Shown here: piece after piece, positions 26,080-34,655 of the stretch
How the letters are laid out: every line of letters starts with the position of its first letter
How positions within the stretch are numbered: position 1 is the first letter of the stretch
Assembly (NCBI GenBank): GCA_964497185.1
Contig: CAZCBX010000002.1
Coordinates: 62,001 to 126,000 of the forward strand
Length of the DNA: 64,000 bases
Source: CAZCBX01 sp964497185
GTDB lineage: Bacteria > Bdellovibrionota_G > JALEGL01 > JAGRMV01
Reading direction: 5' to 3'
Position numbers and translations under genes: made by a program
Notes under the pieces: generated by a model
What the model saw: only the letters and a program-made list of their open reading frames with translations
Told to the model about the DNA's origin: nothing
Databases searched by the model: none

Positions 26080-26128
26080 ACCGTTTCAAGAAACGATGCA
26101 TCCTCGATCGTGAGAAAAAAGGATTAGT

Positions 26129-26500
26129 ATGCCAACAATCAATCAGCTCGTTCGCAAAGGACGAAGTCAACAGAAGAAAAAGAATATGTCGCCAGCCTTG
26201 GCTGCATCTCCTCAGAAACGTGGCGTTTGTACACGTGTGTATACACGCACGCCGAAGAAACCAAACTCTGCGCTTCGTAAAGTGGCTCGGGTTCGTTTGA
26301 CCAATGGTTATGATGTCACTGCTTACATTGGTGGTGAAGGACATAACTTGCAAGAGCACTCCGTGGTGTTGATTCGCGGCGGACGTGTAAAAGATTTACC
26401 AGGTGTTCGTTATCACATCGTTCGCGGTACTTTGGATACTGCCGGTGTTGATGGACGTAAAAAAGGCCGTTCGAAATACGGTACCAAAAAAGGGAAGTAG
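26129..26500 (+). CDS. rpsL: 30S ribosomal protein S12
   Basis: S12 monitors decoding at the A site. The 123-residue product is canonical: PTINQLVRKGR, SPQKRGVCTRVYTRTPKKPNSALRKVARVRLTNG, and GVRYHIVRGTLDTAGV. The lysines whose changes give streptomycin resistance (in PKKPNS and in the loop before GVRYH, here VKDLPG) look wild type. AAAAGGA lies before the ATG. It opens the str part of the cluster, with rpsG eight bases downstream. Confidence 0.98.
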   Translation: MPTINQLVRKGRSQQKKKNMSPALAASPQKRGVCTRVYTRTPKKPNSALRKVARVRLTNGYDVTAYIGGEGHNLQEHSVVLIRGGRVKDLPGVRYHIVRGTLDTAGVDGRKKGRSKYGTKKGK

Positions 26501-26508
26501 GAAGTTCA

Positions 26509-26979
26509 ATGCCTAGAAGAAGAGTAGCGGTTAAACGCCCAGTTCAGCCCGATCCCAAATTTCAAGACAAACTTGTATCTCGTTTTGTGGGATCATTAAT
26601 GAAAGACGGAAAAAAATCATTGGCTTACGACATTCTGTATGGCTGCTTGGACACCATTGCAGAACAAGTCAAAGATGATCCGATTAAAATTTTAAAAGCG
26701 GCCCTTGAAAATGTCCGTCCGTTGGTTGAAACCAAAAGCCGTCGTGTGGGTGGTGCCAACTATCAGGTGCCTTTGGAAGTGGTTCCTGCCCGTGGTGAAG
26801 CCCTGGGTATTCGTTGGATCATCAAAGCCGCCAAAGATCGTCCAGGTCGTTCCATGAAGGAAAAACTAACAAGCGAATTGGTGGATGCGTACAACAAACG
26901 TGGAAACGCCATGAAAAAACGTGAAGATGTTCATAAAATGGCTGAAGCCAACAAAGCTTTTGCTCATTACCGCTGGTAG
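26509..26979 (+). CDS. rpsG: 30S ribosomal protein S7
   Basis: S7 nucleates folding of the 30S head. The 156-residue product MPRRRVAVKRPVQPDPKFQDKLVSRFVGSLMKDGKKS matches the family, with GGANYQVPLEV and KKREDVHKMAEANKAFAHYRW at the C-terminus. The rpsL-rpsG gap is too short for the S7-binding leader known from Escherichia coli. fusA follows after 20 bases. Confidence 0.98.
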   Translation: MPRRRVAVKRPVQPDPKFQDKLVSRFVGSLMKDGKKSLAYDILYGCLDTIAEQVKDDPIKILKAALENVRPLVETKSRRVGGANYQVPLEVVPARGEALGIRWIIKAAKDRPGRSMKEKLTSELVDAYNKRGNAMKKREDVHKMAEANKAFAHYRW

Positions 26980-26999
26980 AAAATAGGGATAGGCAAGAC

Positions 27000-29078
27000 A
27001 TGAAAGTTGCATTAAATAAATTTAGAAACATCGGCATCATCGCACACATTGATGCAGGTAAAACCACCACCACAGAGCGCATTCTGTATTACACCGGTAA
27101 ATCTCATAAAATCGGTGAAGTGCATGAAGGTAGTGCCACCATGGATTGGATGGAGCAAGAGCAAGAACGTGGCATCACGATTACTTCTGCTGCGACGACC
27201 TGTTTTTGGAATGATCACCGAATCAACATCATTGATACACCAGGCCACGTAGACTTTACAGTCGAAGTAGAGCGTGCATTGCGCGTACTTGATGGTGCTG
27301 TGGGCGTTTTTGATGGTGTAGCAGGCGTAGAGCCTCAGTCTGAAACAGTATGGCGTCAGGCCGATAAATACAAAGTGCCCCGCATTGCTTTTGTCAACAA
27401 GCTCGACCGTACCGGTGCCAGCTTTAAGTTTTGTGTGGACCAAATGGTAGAGCGCTTAAGCGTGACCCCCGCACCTTTGCAATGTCCATTGGGCCAAGAA
27501 GAAAACCATCAAGGCATCATTGATTTGGTTGCCATGAAAGCGATTCAGTTTGACAACGATTCGTTGGGTGCCAAATTCGAAGTCATCGATATCCCTTCAG
27601 AGTTTCAAGAAGACGCCAACATGTGGCGTGAAAAGCTGATGGAAGCTTTGAGTGAAGTGGACGAAGGCATCATGGAGAAATTCTTGGAAGGTCAAGAGGT
27701 GCCAGAAGCCGACATCAAAGCTGCTGTCCGTAAAGGTTGTCTTGATCGTACCATCACGCCGATTGTTTGTGGTTCTGCTTTTAAAAACAAAGGTGTGCAA
27801 CAATTGTTGAATGCCATTGTGGATTATTTGCCTTCACCTCTAGATGTGCCCTCCATTGTAGGAACGCATCCAGATGATGAGGAAAAGAAAATTGTTCGTA
27901 AATCAGATGAGAACGAGCCTTTTTCAGCGCTGGCTTTTAAAATTGCCACCGATCCTTTTGTGGGTCACTTGGCATTTTGTCGTGTATATTCGGGCAAAGT
28001 TGAAGCTGGCACCAGTGTCTATAATGCGTCCAAAGGTAAAAAAGAACGTTTGGGCCGCTTGCTTTTGATGCACGCCAATAAGCGCGAAGAATTAAACGTA
28101 GCCGAAGCTGGGCAGATTGTTGCAGCTGTTGGTTTGAAAAACGTATCCACAGGCGATACGCTTTGCGACCAAAGCAATCCAGTTATCTTGGAAAGCATCA
28201 ACTTCCCAGATCCAGTTATCCAGATCGCCGTTGAGCCCAAAACCAAAGGCGACCAAGAGAAAATGGGTGAAGCCCTTCACAAGCTAGGCCAAGAAGATCC
28301 TTCCTTGCGCATTGAAACCGATCAAGAAAGTGGTCAAACCCTTCTTTCTGGCATGGGTGAATTGCATTTGGAAATCATTGTCGATCGTCTCAAACGTGAA
28401 TTTAAAATCGAAGCCAACATTGGTAAGCCACAAGTGGCTTACCGTGAAACCATTACCAAAGCTGTGCGTCAAGATACCAAGTATGCCAAGCAGTCTGGTG
28501 GTAAGGGTCAATATGGCCATGTGGTCATCGAGGTTGAACCCAATGAAGTGGGTAAAGGCTTTGAGTTTGAAAGCTTGATCAAAGGTGGTGCAATTCCACG
28601 TGAATTCATCAAACCAGTCGAAAACGGCGTTCGTGGTGCATTGGATACCGGCGTGCTTGCTGGTTACCCCATGGTGGATATCAAAGTTAAGTTGGTGGAT
28701 GGTTCTTACCATGACGTTGACTCTTCTGAGATGGCTTTCAGCATTGCTGGATCCATGGCGCTCAAAGATGCGGCACGCAAAGCAAGTGCCATCATCTTGG
28801 AGCCTGTCATGAAAGCAGAAGTGACGGTGCCGGAAGATTACATGTCCAACATCATTGGTGATTTGAACGCACGTCGCGGTCAAATCCTCGGCATGGAGCC
28901 CAGAGGTGGTGCCCAAGTGGTCAACGCGTACACGCCACTGGCTGAAATGTTTGGTTATTCCAACGATCTACGATCCAATTCACAGGGGCGCGCAAGCTAC
29001 TCCATGGAATTTGATCACTATGAACCTGTACCAAGTAATGTTGCAGAAGAAATTATTGCGAAAGCAAAGGTGAGCTAA
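27000..29078 (+). CDS. fusA: Elongation factor G
   Basis: This translocation GTPase of 692 residues has G1 AHIDAGKTTTTERILYYTG, switch I with the normal RGITITSAATT, G3 DTPGHVDF, G4 NKLDR, and domains II-V including GQYGHVVIEVEP and GVRGALDTGVLAGYPMVDIKV. The intact RGITI here contrasts with its replacement in EF-Tu of the same genome. rpsJ starts two bases after the stop, where a tuf gene usually lies in Proteobacteria. Confidence 0.98.
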   Translation: MKVALNKFRNIGIIAHIDAGKTTTTERILYYTGKSHKIGEVHEGSATMDWMEQEQERGITITSAATTCFWNDHRINIIDTPGHVDFTVEVERALRVLDGAVGVFDGVAGVEPQSETVWRQADKYKVPRIAFVNKLDRTGASFKFCVDQMVERLSVTPAPLQCPLGQEENHQGIIDLVAMKAIQFDNDSLGAKFEVIDIPSEFQEDANMWREKLMEALSEVDEGIMEKFLEGQEVPEADIKAAVRKGCLDRTITPIVCGSAFKNKGVQQLLNAIVDYLPSPLDVPSIVGTHPDDEEKKIVRKSDENEPFSALAFKIATDPFVGHLAFCRVYSGKVEAGTSVYNASKGKKERLGRLLLMHANKREELNVAEAGQIVAAVGLKNVSTGDTLCDQSNPVILESINFPDPVIQIAVEPKTKGDQEKMGEALHKLGQEDPSLRIETDQESGQTLLSGMGELHLEIIVDRLKREFKIEANIGKPQVAYRETITKAVRQDTKYAKQSGGKGQYGHVVIEVEPNEVGKGFEFESLIKGGAIPREFIKPVENGVRGALDTGVLAGYPMVDIKVKLVDGSYHDVDSSEMAFSIAGSMALKDAARKASAIILEPVMKAEVTVPEDYMSNIIGDLNARRGQILGMEPRGGAQVVNAYTPLAEMFGYSNDLRSNSQGRASYSMEFDHYEPVPSNVAEEIIAKAKVS

Positions 29079-29079
29079 G

Positions 29080-29397
29080 ATGGCAATCAAAGAATCTAAA
29101 ATTCGTATTCAACTTAAAGCATACGATTATCAATTGTTGGATCAATCCACATCTGAAATTGTGGAGACGGCTCGTCGAACTGGTGCCAGAATTGCCGGTC
29201 CGATTCCTTTGCCAACCAAAATTAACAAATACTGTGTTCTTCGTAGCCCGCATGTTGATAAAAAATCACGCGAGCATTTTGAAACAAGAACCCATAAGCG
29301 TTTGATTGACATTCTAGAACCCCCACAGCAAACCATCGATTCATTGATGAAGTTGGATTTGTCTGCGGGTGTCGATGTTGAAATTAAAATGTTGTAG
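29080..29397 (+). CDS. rpsJ: 30S ribosomal protein S10
   Basis: S10 is a 30S head protein that also acts as NusE in antitermination. The 105-residue product has IRIQLKAYDYQLLDQSTSEIVETARRTGA, GPIPLPTKINKYCVLRSPHVDKKSREHFE and a conserved C-terminal PPQQTIDSLMKLDLSAGVDVEIK. It is followed directly by rplD (L4); rplC, which normally lies between, is missing. Confidence 0.98.
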   Translation: MAIKESKIRIQLKAYDYQLLDQSTSEIVETARRTGARIAGPIPLPTKINKYCVLRSPHVDKKSREHFETRTHKRLIDILEPPQQTIDSLMKLDLSAGVDVEIKML

Positions 29398-29409
29398 GAG
29401 AGCAGACCA

Positions 29410-30027
29410 GTGAAAGCCAATCTAATCAAAAAAGACGGCAAAGCAAGCGGCCAAATTGACGTGCTCGATAGCGTGTTTGGTGCAGAAATTTCTGAAGCCT
29501 TGTTGTTCGAAAATGTAGTGATGCAGCGTGCTTGTATGCGTCAGGGTACAGCCAAAACCAAAGAGCGTTCTGAAGTCAATGGCGGTGGTAAAAAGCCATA
29601 CCGTCAAAAAGGTACGGGTAATGCCCGTCAGGGTTCCATCCGATCCCCAAATTATGTTGGTGGCGGAACGGTGTTTGGTCCCAGCCCCAGAGATTTCTCA
29701 TACAGCCTCAACAAAAAAATGCGTAGAAAAGCATTGGTCAGTGCGCTTAGCCAAAAGCAGCGTGATGGACAAGTAACGGTTTTTGAAGCCTTTGATTATG
29801 ACCAGCCCAAAACCAAACAAGGTTTGTCTTTTTTGGGTGACCTTGCACAAGGCTATACTTTGGTGGTGGACACCGACAATGAAGTTTTGAGCAAATCGGT
29901 TCGAAACATCAAAAAAACCAAATACATCGATGTTGCAGGTATCAACGTTTTGGATCTATTGCGATACAAAAACTTGTTGATCTCCAAAGCAGCGCTCGAA
30001 AAAGTACAGGAGCGGTTATCATCATGA
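29410..30027 (+). CDS. rplD: 50S ribosomal protein L4
   Basis: L4 lines the peptide exit tunnel. The 205-residue product has the tunnel-loop sequence TKERSEVNGGGKKPYRQKGTGNARQGSIRSPNYVGGG and KKMRRKALVSALSQK. The start is GTG at 29410, 12 bases after rpsJ, with GGAG just upstream. In many bacteria L4 represses its operon. The gene overlaps rplW by four bases. The gap to rpsJ leaves no room for rplC. Confidence 0.97.
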   Translation: MKANLIKKDGKASGQIDVLDSVFGAEISEALLFENVVMQRACMRQGTAKTKERSEVNGGGKKPYRQKGTGNARQGSIRSPNYVGGGTVFGPSPRDFSYSLNKKMRRKALVSALSQKQRDGQVTVFEAFDYDQPKTKQGLSFLGDLAQGYTLVVDTDNEVLSKSVRNIKKTKYIDVAGINVLDLLRYKNLLISKAALEKVQERLSS

Positions 30028-30317
30028 TTATTCAGCCATATGAAATTCTAAAAAAACCATTGTTGACCGAAAAATCAACTCAACTCAAAGATGGCTTGAA
30101 TCAGGTGTCTTTTGAAGTAGACAAGAACGCCAACAAAAAATCCATCAAGAAAGCAGTACAGGACGCTTTTTCAGTCACTGTATTGGATGTACGTACCATG
30201 ATCGTGCGCGGTAAAACCAAACGCATGGGTCGTTACGAAGGGCGACGTTCCAACTGGAAAAAAGCCATTGTGTCATTAAAAGAGGGCGAGAAAATCGACC
30301 TATTTGAGGGAGTATAA
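30024..30317 (+). CDS. rplW: 50S ribosomal protein L23
   Basis: L23 forms the docking site for SRP and trigger factor at the tunnel exit. At 97 residues it has ILKKPLLTEKSTQL near the start, FEVDKNANKKSIKKAVQDAFSV and TMIVRGKTKRMGRYEGRRSNWKKAIV. Overlaps rplD as ATGA and ends two bases before rplB. Confidence 0.97.
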   Translation: MIIQPYEILKKPLLTEKSTQLKDGLNQVSFEVDKNANKKSIKKAVQDAFSVTVLDVRTMIVRGKTKRMGRYEGRRSNWKKAIVSLKEGEKIDLFEGV

Positions 30318-30319
30318 AC

Positions 30320-31150
30320 ATGGCCGTTAAAAAATATAGACCCATTACCCCTTCGAGAAGATTTTACACATCATCTTCTTTTGAAGAGCTAACCACGGAT
30401 AAACCTTTACGCAGCCTTACCCAAGCCAAGCGTCGAAGTGGCGGACGAAACAACAAAGGCCGCATCACTTCTCGATGGATTGGCGGCGGACACAAGCAGC
30501 GTTACCGTGTGATTGATTTTGCCCGTCGTGACAAAGAAGGCATCCCTTGCAAAGTGGCCACGGTTGAATACGATCCCAACCGCAGTGCGCGCATCGCTTT
30601 GTTGCATTATGCCGATGGCGAAAAGCGCTACATTTTAGCGCCCCAAGGAGTCACGGTTGGTACCGAATTGACCAACGGTTCAACTTCTGAAATTCGTCCT
30701 GGCAACGCGCTAGAAATTGGTAAAATCCCTCCCGGTACATTGGTTCACAACATCGAGCTAAAAATTGGCGGCGGTGGCAGCATGGTTCGCAGTGCTGGTA
30801 CCAGTGCGCAGATTGTATCTCGTGACAATGGATATGTGCTGTTGAGAATGCCCTCAGGTGAAATTCGCAAAGTGCGGGGTGAGTGTTATGCCACCATTGG
30901 TCAGGTATCCAACCCCGACCATGAAAAAATTAAAATTGGTAAAGCAGGCCGCAGCCGCTGGTTGGGTAAAAACCCACGCGTTCGTGGTACCGTCATGAAC
31001 CCTGTAGATCACCCACATGGTGGTGGTGAAGGTAAAACCAAAGGTGGACGTCATCCAGTATCGCCTTGGGGTATGCCAACCAAAGGATATAAAACCCGTA
31101 AAAACAAGCGTTCCAACAACTTAATTGTTGAAAGAAAGAAGAAGAAGTAA
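30320..31150 (+). CDS. rplB: 50S ribosomal protein L2
   Basis: L2 supports the peptidyl transferase centre and subunit joining. At 276 residues it has GRNNKGRITSRWIGGGHKQRYR, the central SH3-like domain and MNPVDHPHGGGEGKTKGGRHPVSPWGMPTKGYKTR with the conserved His of DHPHGGGEG. The stop shares a base with the rpsS start. Confidence 0.98.
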   Translation: MAVKKYRPITPSRRFYTSSSFEELTTDKPLRSLTQAKRRSGGRNNKGRITSRWIGGGHKQRYRVIDFARRDKEGIPCKVATVEYDPNRSARIALLHYADGEKRYILAPQGVTVGTELTNGSTSEIRPGNALEIGKIPPGTLVHNIELKIGGGGSMVRSAGTSAQIVSRDNGYVLLRMPSGEIRKVRGECYATIGQVSNPDHEKIKIGKAGRSRWLGKNPRVRGTVMNPVDHPHGGGEGKTKGGRHPVSPWGMPTKGYKTRKNKRSNNLIVERKKKK

Positions 31151-31425
31151 TGCCTAGAAGTTTAAAAAAAGGACCTTTCGTCGATCCTTACTTGCTAAAA
31201 AAAGTCGAAGCCATGGAAGAAAGTGGTAAAAAACAAGTGATCCAAACATGGTCACGCCGTTCTACCATCATCCCTGAATTCGTAGGGTATACTTTTGCCA
31301 TTCACAATGGCCGTAAGTTTTTACCCATTTTTGTTACGGAAAACATGGTTGGTTATAAATTGGGTGAGTTTGCACTAACCCGTACGTTTCACCAACATTC
31401 CGGTGACAGAAAGGCAGGTAAATAA
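31150..31425 (+). CDS. rpsS: 30S ribosomal protein S19
   Basis: S19 is a head protein that contacts tRNA and S13. The 91-residue product MPRSLKKGPFVDPYLLKKVEAMEE continues with TWSRRSTIIPEFVGYTFAIHNGRKF and the conserved KLGEFALTRTF. It has one-base overlaps with both rplB and rplV. Confidence 0.97.
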   Translation: MPRSLKKGPFVDPYLLKKVEAMEESGKKQVIQTWSRRSTIIPEFVGYTFAIHNGRKFLPIFVTENMVGYKLGEFALTRTFHQHSGDRKAGK

Positions 31426-31787
31426 TGAAACCTGTATCCGCCGCTAAATTGACACCCGTGTCTACAGCCAAGCTAAGCTACATGCGTGTACCTGCACGCA
31501 AAGCTCGATGGGTGGCTGACATGATTCGTGGGCAAAAAGTGTCCAGTGCCAATAGCATGTTGAAATTTACCGATAAAAAAGCTGCTGAGCACATGCACAA
31601 ATTGCTTAACAGCGCCATTGCCAATGCCACGCAAAAAGGCACCGTCGATCCCGACAACCTTTTTGTGCACACCATTATGGTCAATGAAGGTCCTACGATG
31701 AAGCGTTTTAAACCACGTGCGCAGGGTCGAGCAACACGTATTAACAAACGAACCAGTCACGTCACAATCGTGCTAGGAGAGAAGTAA
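31425..31787 (+). CDS. rplV: 50S ribosomal protein L22
   Basis: L22 lines the exit tunnel with a long beta hairpin. The 120-residue product has YMRVPARKARWVADMIRGQKV, then NLFVHTIMVNEGPTMKRFKPRAQGRATRINKRTSHVTIVL, which includes the tunnel loop. A short N-terminal extension (KPVSAAKLTPVSTAKL) is present. It overlaps rpsC by one base. Confidence 0.97.
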   Translation: MKPVSAAKLTPVSTAKLSYMRVPARKARWVADMIRGQKVSSANSMLKFTDKKAAEHMHKLLNSAIANATQKGTVDPDNLFVHTIMVNEGPTMKRFKPRAQGRATRINKRTSHVTIVLGEK

Positions 31788-32464
31788 TGGGTCAGAAGGT
31801 ACATCCAATTGGTTTTCGTGTAGGCGTTATTCGCCCTTGGAACTCACGGTGGTTTTCCAGCAACAAAGATTTTGCAAAAAATTTGCATGAAGACATTAAA
31901 ATCAAAGAAATATTAAAGAAAAAGCTATATCACGCTGGCATTTCAAAAATTGAAATTGCCCGTGCAGCCTCAAAATGCACCGTGGATATCTTTTCTGCGC
32001 GACCCGGTATCATTATCGGCAAGCGTGGTGCAGGCATTGACTCTTTGCGTGCGTACATTTCTAAAATGACCAATCGCGAAGTTTCTTTAAATATTAAAGA
32101 AGTGCGTAAAGCAGAGCTAGATGCAACGTTGGTTGCTGAAAACATTGCGCAGCAGCTTGAACGTCGTATGGCTTTCCGTCGCGTGATGAAACGTGCAGTT
32201 CAATCTTCCATGAAGTTGGGCGCCAAAGGTATCAAAGTTCGTATGGCGGGTCGTTTGGCCGGTGCGGACATTGCCCGTTCTGAATGGTACATGGAAGGCA
32301 GCGTGCCGCTTCACACTTTGAAAGCCGACATTGATTATGGCACAGCTCGCGCCAAAACCACTTACGGCATCATTGGCGTAAAAGTCTGGATCAACAAAGG
32401 TTTGGTCGAAGGCAGCAAAGGCCGCAAAAAAGCACTTTCTTCCACGCAAGTAGGAATGGGGTAA
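31787..32464 (+). CDS. rpsC: 30S ribosomal protein S3
   Basis: S3 forms the mRNA entry with S4 and S5. The 225-residue product has GQKVHPIGFRVGVIRPWNSRWF, the KH motif IIIGKRGAGIDSLRAYI, and the C-terminal GAKGIKVRMAGRLAGADIARSEWYMEGSVPLHTLKADIDYG. Its C-terminal tail is short. It is in normal order between rplV and rplP. Confidence 0.98.
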   Translation: MGQKVHPIGFRVGVIRPWNSRWFSSNKDFAKNLHEDIKIKEILKKKLYHAGISKIEIARAASKCTVDIFSARPGIIIGKRGAGIDSLRAYISKMTNREVSLNIKEVRKAELDATLVAENIAQQLERRMAFRRVMKRAVQSSMKLGAKGIKVRMAGRLAGADIARSEWYMEGSVPLHTLKADIDYGTARAKTTYGIIGVKVWINKGLVEGSKGRKKALSSTQVGMG

Positions 32465-32468
32465 TCAA

Positions 32469-32882
32469 ATGTTACAACCAAGAAAAGTAAAATTTCGTAA
32501 ACAGCAAACCGGTAGAATGCGTGGCGCCGCCTATACAGGCTCGTCGCTTGCTTTTGGTGATTATGGTTTGAAGGCACAAGAGTGTGGTCGAATCAATGCA
32601 CGTCAAATTGAAGCAGCACGTATTTCAATGACCCGTTTTATCAAACGTGCCGGAAAAGTGTGGATTCGCATTTTCCCTGACAAACCTGTGACCAAAAAAC
32701 CTGCCGAAGTACGGATGGGTAAAGGTAAAGGTGGCGTAGACCACTGGGCTGTCGTGATCAAGCCTGGCCGTATTTTGTATGAGATTGAAGGCGTAACCGA
32801 AGAAGTAGCGCGCGAAGCTTTTCGCCTTGCTGCGCATAAATTGCCGGTTAAAACCAAATTTATTTCTCGGGGAGATCGTTAA
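32469..32882 (+). CDS. rplP: 50S ribosomal protein L16
   Basis: L16 stabilises the aminoacyl-tRNA elbow near the A site. The 137-residue product has MLQPRKVKFRKQQTGRMRG, the LKAQECGRINARQIEAARISMTRFIKRAGKVWIRIFPDKP block and MGKGKGGVDHWAVVIKPGRILYE. Length standard; rpmC follows after two bases. Confidence 0.98.
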   Translation: MLQPRKVKFRKQQTGRMRGAAYTGSSLAFGDYGLKAQECGRINARQIEAARISMTRFIKRAGKVWIRIFPDKPVTKKPAEVRMGKGKGGVDHWAVVIKPGRILYEIEGVTEEVAREAFRLAAHKLPVKTKFISRGDR

Positions 32883-32884
32883 TC

Positions 32885-33109
32885 ATGGAAAAGAAACCAG
32901 CAAAAGAAATCATGGCCAATTATCAAGCCTTGAATGTAGACGAGTTGAAAGACTTGGAAACCAAGATGAAAGAAGACTTGGCATTGATGCATTTTAAAAA
33001 CAAAAGTTCGCAGTTGGATGATTTGGGTGCACTACGACGAACCAAAAAAAACTATGCCCGTCTAAAAACGGTGTTGACCCAAAAACAAAACGCAAAAAGC
33101 GCGGAGTAA
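32885..33109 (+). CDS. rpmC: 50S ribosomal protein L29
   Basis: This 74-residue helical protein at the tunnel exit has NVDELKDLETKMKEDLALMHFKNKSSQLDDLGALRRTKKNYARLKTVL, the L29 two-helix signature. The N-terminus is about ten residues longer than usual. It sits between rplP and rpsQ in standard order. Confidence 0.95.
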   Translation: MEKKPAKEIMANYQALNVDELKDLETKMKEDLALMHFKNKSSQLDDLGALRRTKKNYARLKTVLTQKQNAKSAE

Positions 33110-33112
33110 AAG

Positions 33113-33382
33113 ATGAACGAGTCTAAGCGAAGAGTACGAAAAGAATTTGTAGGAACCGTCGTAAGTGACAAAATGGATAAAACCGTTGTTGTTCGCACCA
33201 ATCGACGTATGCGTCATCCATTGTACGAAAAAGTGATTACGCTATCCAAAAAATATGTAGCTCATGACGAAGCCAATGATTGTGGCATGGGCGATACAGT
33301 TAAAATCCGACAATCCCGTCCTTTGAGTAAAACAAAGCGATGGATTGTTGTGGAAACCATTGAGAAAGCGAGAATCCGATGA
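33113..33382 (+). CDS. rpsQ: 30S ribosomal protein S17
   Basis: This 89-residue OB-fold 16S rRNA binder contains KEFVGTVVSDKMDKTVVVRTNRRMRHPLYEKVITLSKKYVAHDEAN and GDTVKIRQSRPLSKTKRW. Overlaps rplN by four bases (ATGA), indicating coupled translation. Confidence 0.97.
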   Translation: MNESKRRVRKEFVGTVVSDKMDKTVVVRTNRRMRHPLYEKVITLSKKYVAHDEANDCGMGDTVKIRQSRPLSKTKRWIVVETIEKARIR

Positions 33383-33747
33383 TTCAAGTTGAAAGCATGT
33401 TGCAAATCGCAGATAACTCTGGCGCCAAACGTGTGCAATGCATTAAAGTATTAGGCGGATCAAAACGCAAATATGCCAGCATTGGTGATATTATTGTGGT
33501 CGCGGTCAAGGAAGCCATTCCAAACTCCAAAGCCAAAAAAGGTGAAGTTAAAAAAGCGGTCATCGTACGCACCAAAAAAGAAATTGTTCGAAATGACGGT
33601 TCATACATCCGATTTGACGATAATTCAGCCGTATTGGTGGGCGCAGATAAAGAGCCAATCGGAACACGTATTTTTGGACCCGTGGCCCGTGAACTTCGTG
33701 CCAAGAAATTCATGAAAATCGTCTCACTTGCACCTGAGGTATTGTAA
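33379..33747 (+). CDS. rplN: 50S ribosomal protein L14
   Basis: L14 forms an intersubunit bridge with 16S rRNA. The 122-residue product has MIQVESMLQIADNSGAKRVQCIKVLGGSKRKYASIGDIIVVAVKEAIPN and the conserved RFDDNSAVLV and GTRIFGPVARELR. Overlaps rplX by one base. Confidence 0.98.
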   Translation: MIQVESMLQIADNSGAKRVQCIKVLGGSKRKYASIGDIIVVAVKEAIPNSKAKKGEVKKAVIVRTKKEIVRNDGSYIRFDDNSAVLVGADKEPIGTRIFGPVARELRAKKFMKIVSLAPEVL

Positions 33748-34094
33748 TGAAAACAGTTAGAGCCAATAAAAAAGTAAAAAAAGGAGACATGGTTCGCGTC
33801 ATCGCTGGCCGCTCCAAAAACAAAACAGGGCAAGTGTCCAAAGTTTTATTGAAAACCAACATGTGTTTGGTTGAAAAAGTAAACATGGTGAAAAAACACG
33901 CCAAACCAACACAAGAAAATCCACAGGGCGGGATCATTGAAAAAGAGGGCCCCATCCATCTGTCGAATGTTGTGTTGATTGACGACCAAAAGCCTGCCAA
34001 AAAAACAGCGGCTAAAAAAACCACCGCTAAAAAAGCAGCTCCAAAAAAGAAAGCGGCGAAGAAAAAAACCACCGCCAAGAAAAAGGAAGCATAA
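33747..34094 (+). CDS. rplX: 50S ribosomal protein L24 with Lys/Ala-rich tail
   Basis: L24 is an early assembly protein. The KOW domain (KKGDMVRVIAGRSKNKTGQVSKVL) and the HAKPTQENPQGGIIEKEGPIHLSNV block are normal. After about residue 81 comes a 34-residue tail of AAKK/TTAKK-type repeats that ordinary L24 lacks, so the protein is 115 residues long. The tail resembles histone H1 C-termini and the tails of L30 and L17 in the same cluster. rplE starts three bases later, so the stop is well placed. Confidence 0.96.
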   Translation: MKTVRANKKVKKGDMVRVIAGRSKNKTGQVSKVLLKTNMCLVEKVNMVKKHAKPTQENPQGGIIEKEGPIHLSNVVLIDDQKPAKKTAAKKTTAKKAAPKKKAAKKKTTAKKKEA

Positions 34095-34097
34095 GTC

Positions 34098-34643
34098 ATG
34101 TTAGCAAAAAAATTACAGGTACTGTACAAAGAAGAAATGGTTACCAGCTTAAAAGATAAGCTTGGTTTAAAAAATGTTCATGCTGTACCTCAACTCAACA
34201 AAATTGTGATCAACATTGGCTTGGGTAAAGCCATTCAAGATCCCAAATTGATTCAGGTGGCGCAAGAAGAGTTGGCCAAAATCACAGGACAACGTCCAGT
34301 TGTGACCAAAGCCAAAAAGGCCATTTCTAATTTTAAACTGCGCAAAGGCATGCCCATCGGATGCATGGTGACCCTGCGTAAGCAAAAAATGTACGAATTC
34401 ATGGAGCGCTTGGTTCACGTGGCACTACCCCGTGTACGAGACTTCAAAGGAATTTCACCCAAATCTTTTGATAAAGAAGGCAACTATACCCTGGGCATTA
34501 AAGACCACAGTATCTTTCCAGAGGTTGACATTGATAAAATTGATAGCCCATTGGGAATGAACATTTCATTCATTACCACAGCTAATAATAAGGAAGAAGC
34601 GCACGCATTGCTATCAGAGCTAGGCATGCCATTTCGTAAATAG
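34098..34643 (+). CDS. rplE: 50S ribosomal protein L5
   Basis: L5 binds 5S rRNA and contacts P-site tRNA. The 181-residue product has NVHAVPQLNKIVINIGLGKA, TGQRPVVTKAKKAISNFKLRKGMPIGC, and the C-terminal GNYTLGIKDHSIFPEVDIDKID. It is followed after 12 bases by rpsH; rpsN (S14) normally lies in that gap and is absent. Confidence 0.98.
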   Translation: MLAKKLQVLYKEEMVTSLKDKLGLKNVHAVPQLNKIVINIGLGKAIQDPKLIQVAQEELAKITGQRPVVTKAKKAISNFKLRKGMPIGCMVTLRKQKMYEFMERLVHVALPRVRDFKGISPKSFDKEGNYTLGIKDHSIFPEVDIDKIDSPLGMNISFITTANNKEEAHALLSELGMPFRK

Positions 34644-34655
34644 GAGTACCAAAAA

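Larger units (their letters stand above)
25603..26128 (+). other. 526-base leader and control region of the str-S10 operon
   Basis: No supported gene. It holds a consensus promoter at 25797-25825, which would leave a leader of about 300 bases before rpsL, and two near-identical 18-base direct repeats (25923-25940, 26062-26079). The frame 25712-25921 overlaps the promoter and has no ribosome site or protein features. A long structured leader suits autogenous control by a ribosomal protein, but I recognise no known leader family. Confidence 0.6.

Noticed and set aside
34020..34094. Lys-rich ends of L24, L30 and L17 as possible frameshift artefacts
   Set aside because: All three stay in frame to stops that are tightly followed by the next gene with its ribosome site, and the three tails resemble each other, so they look genuine.
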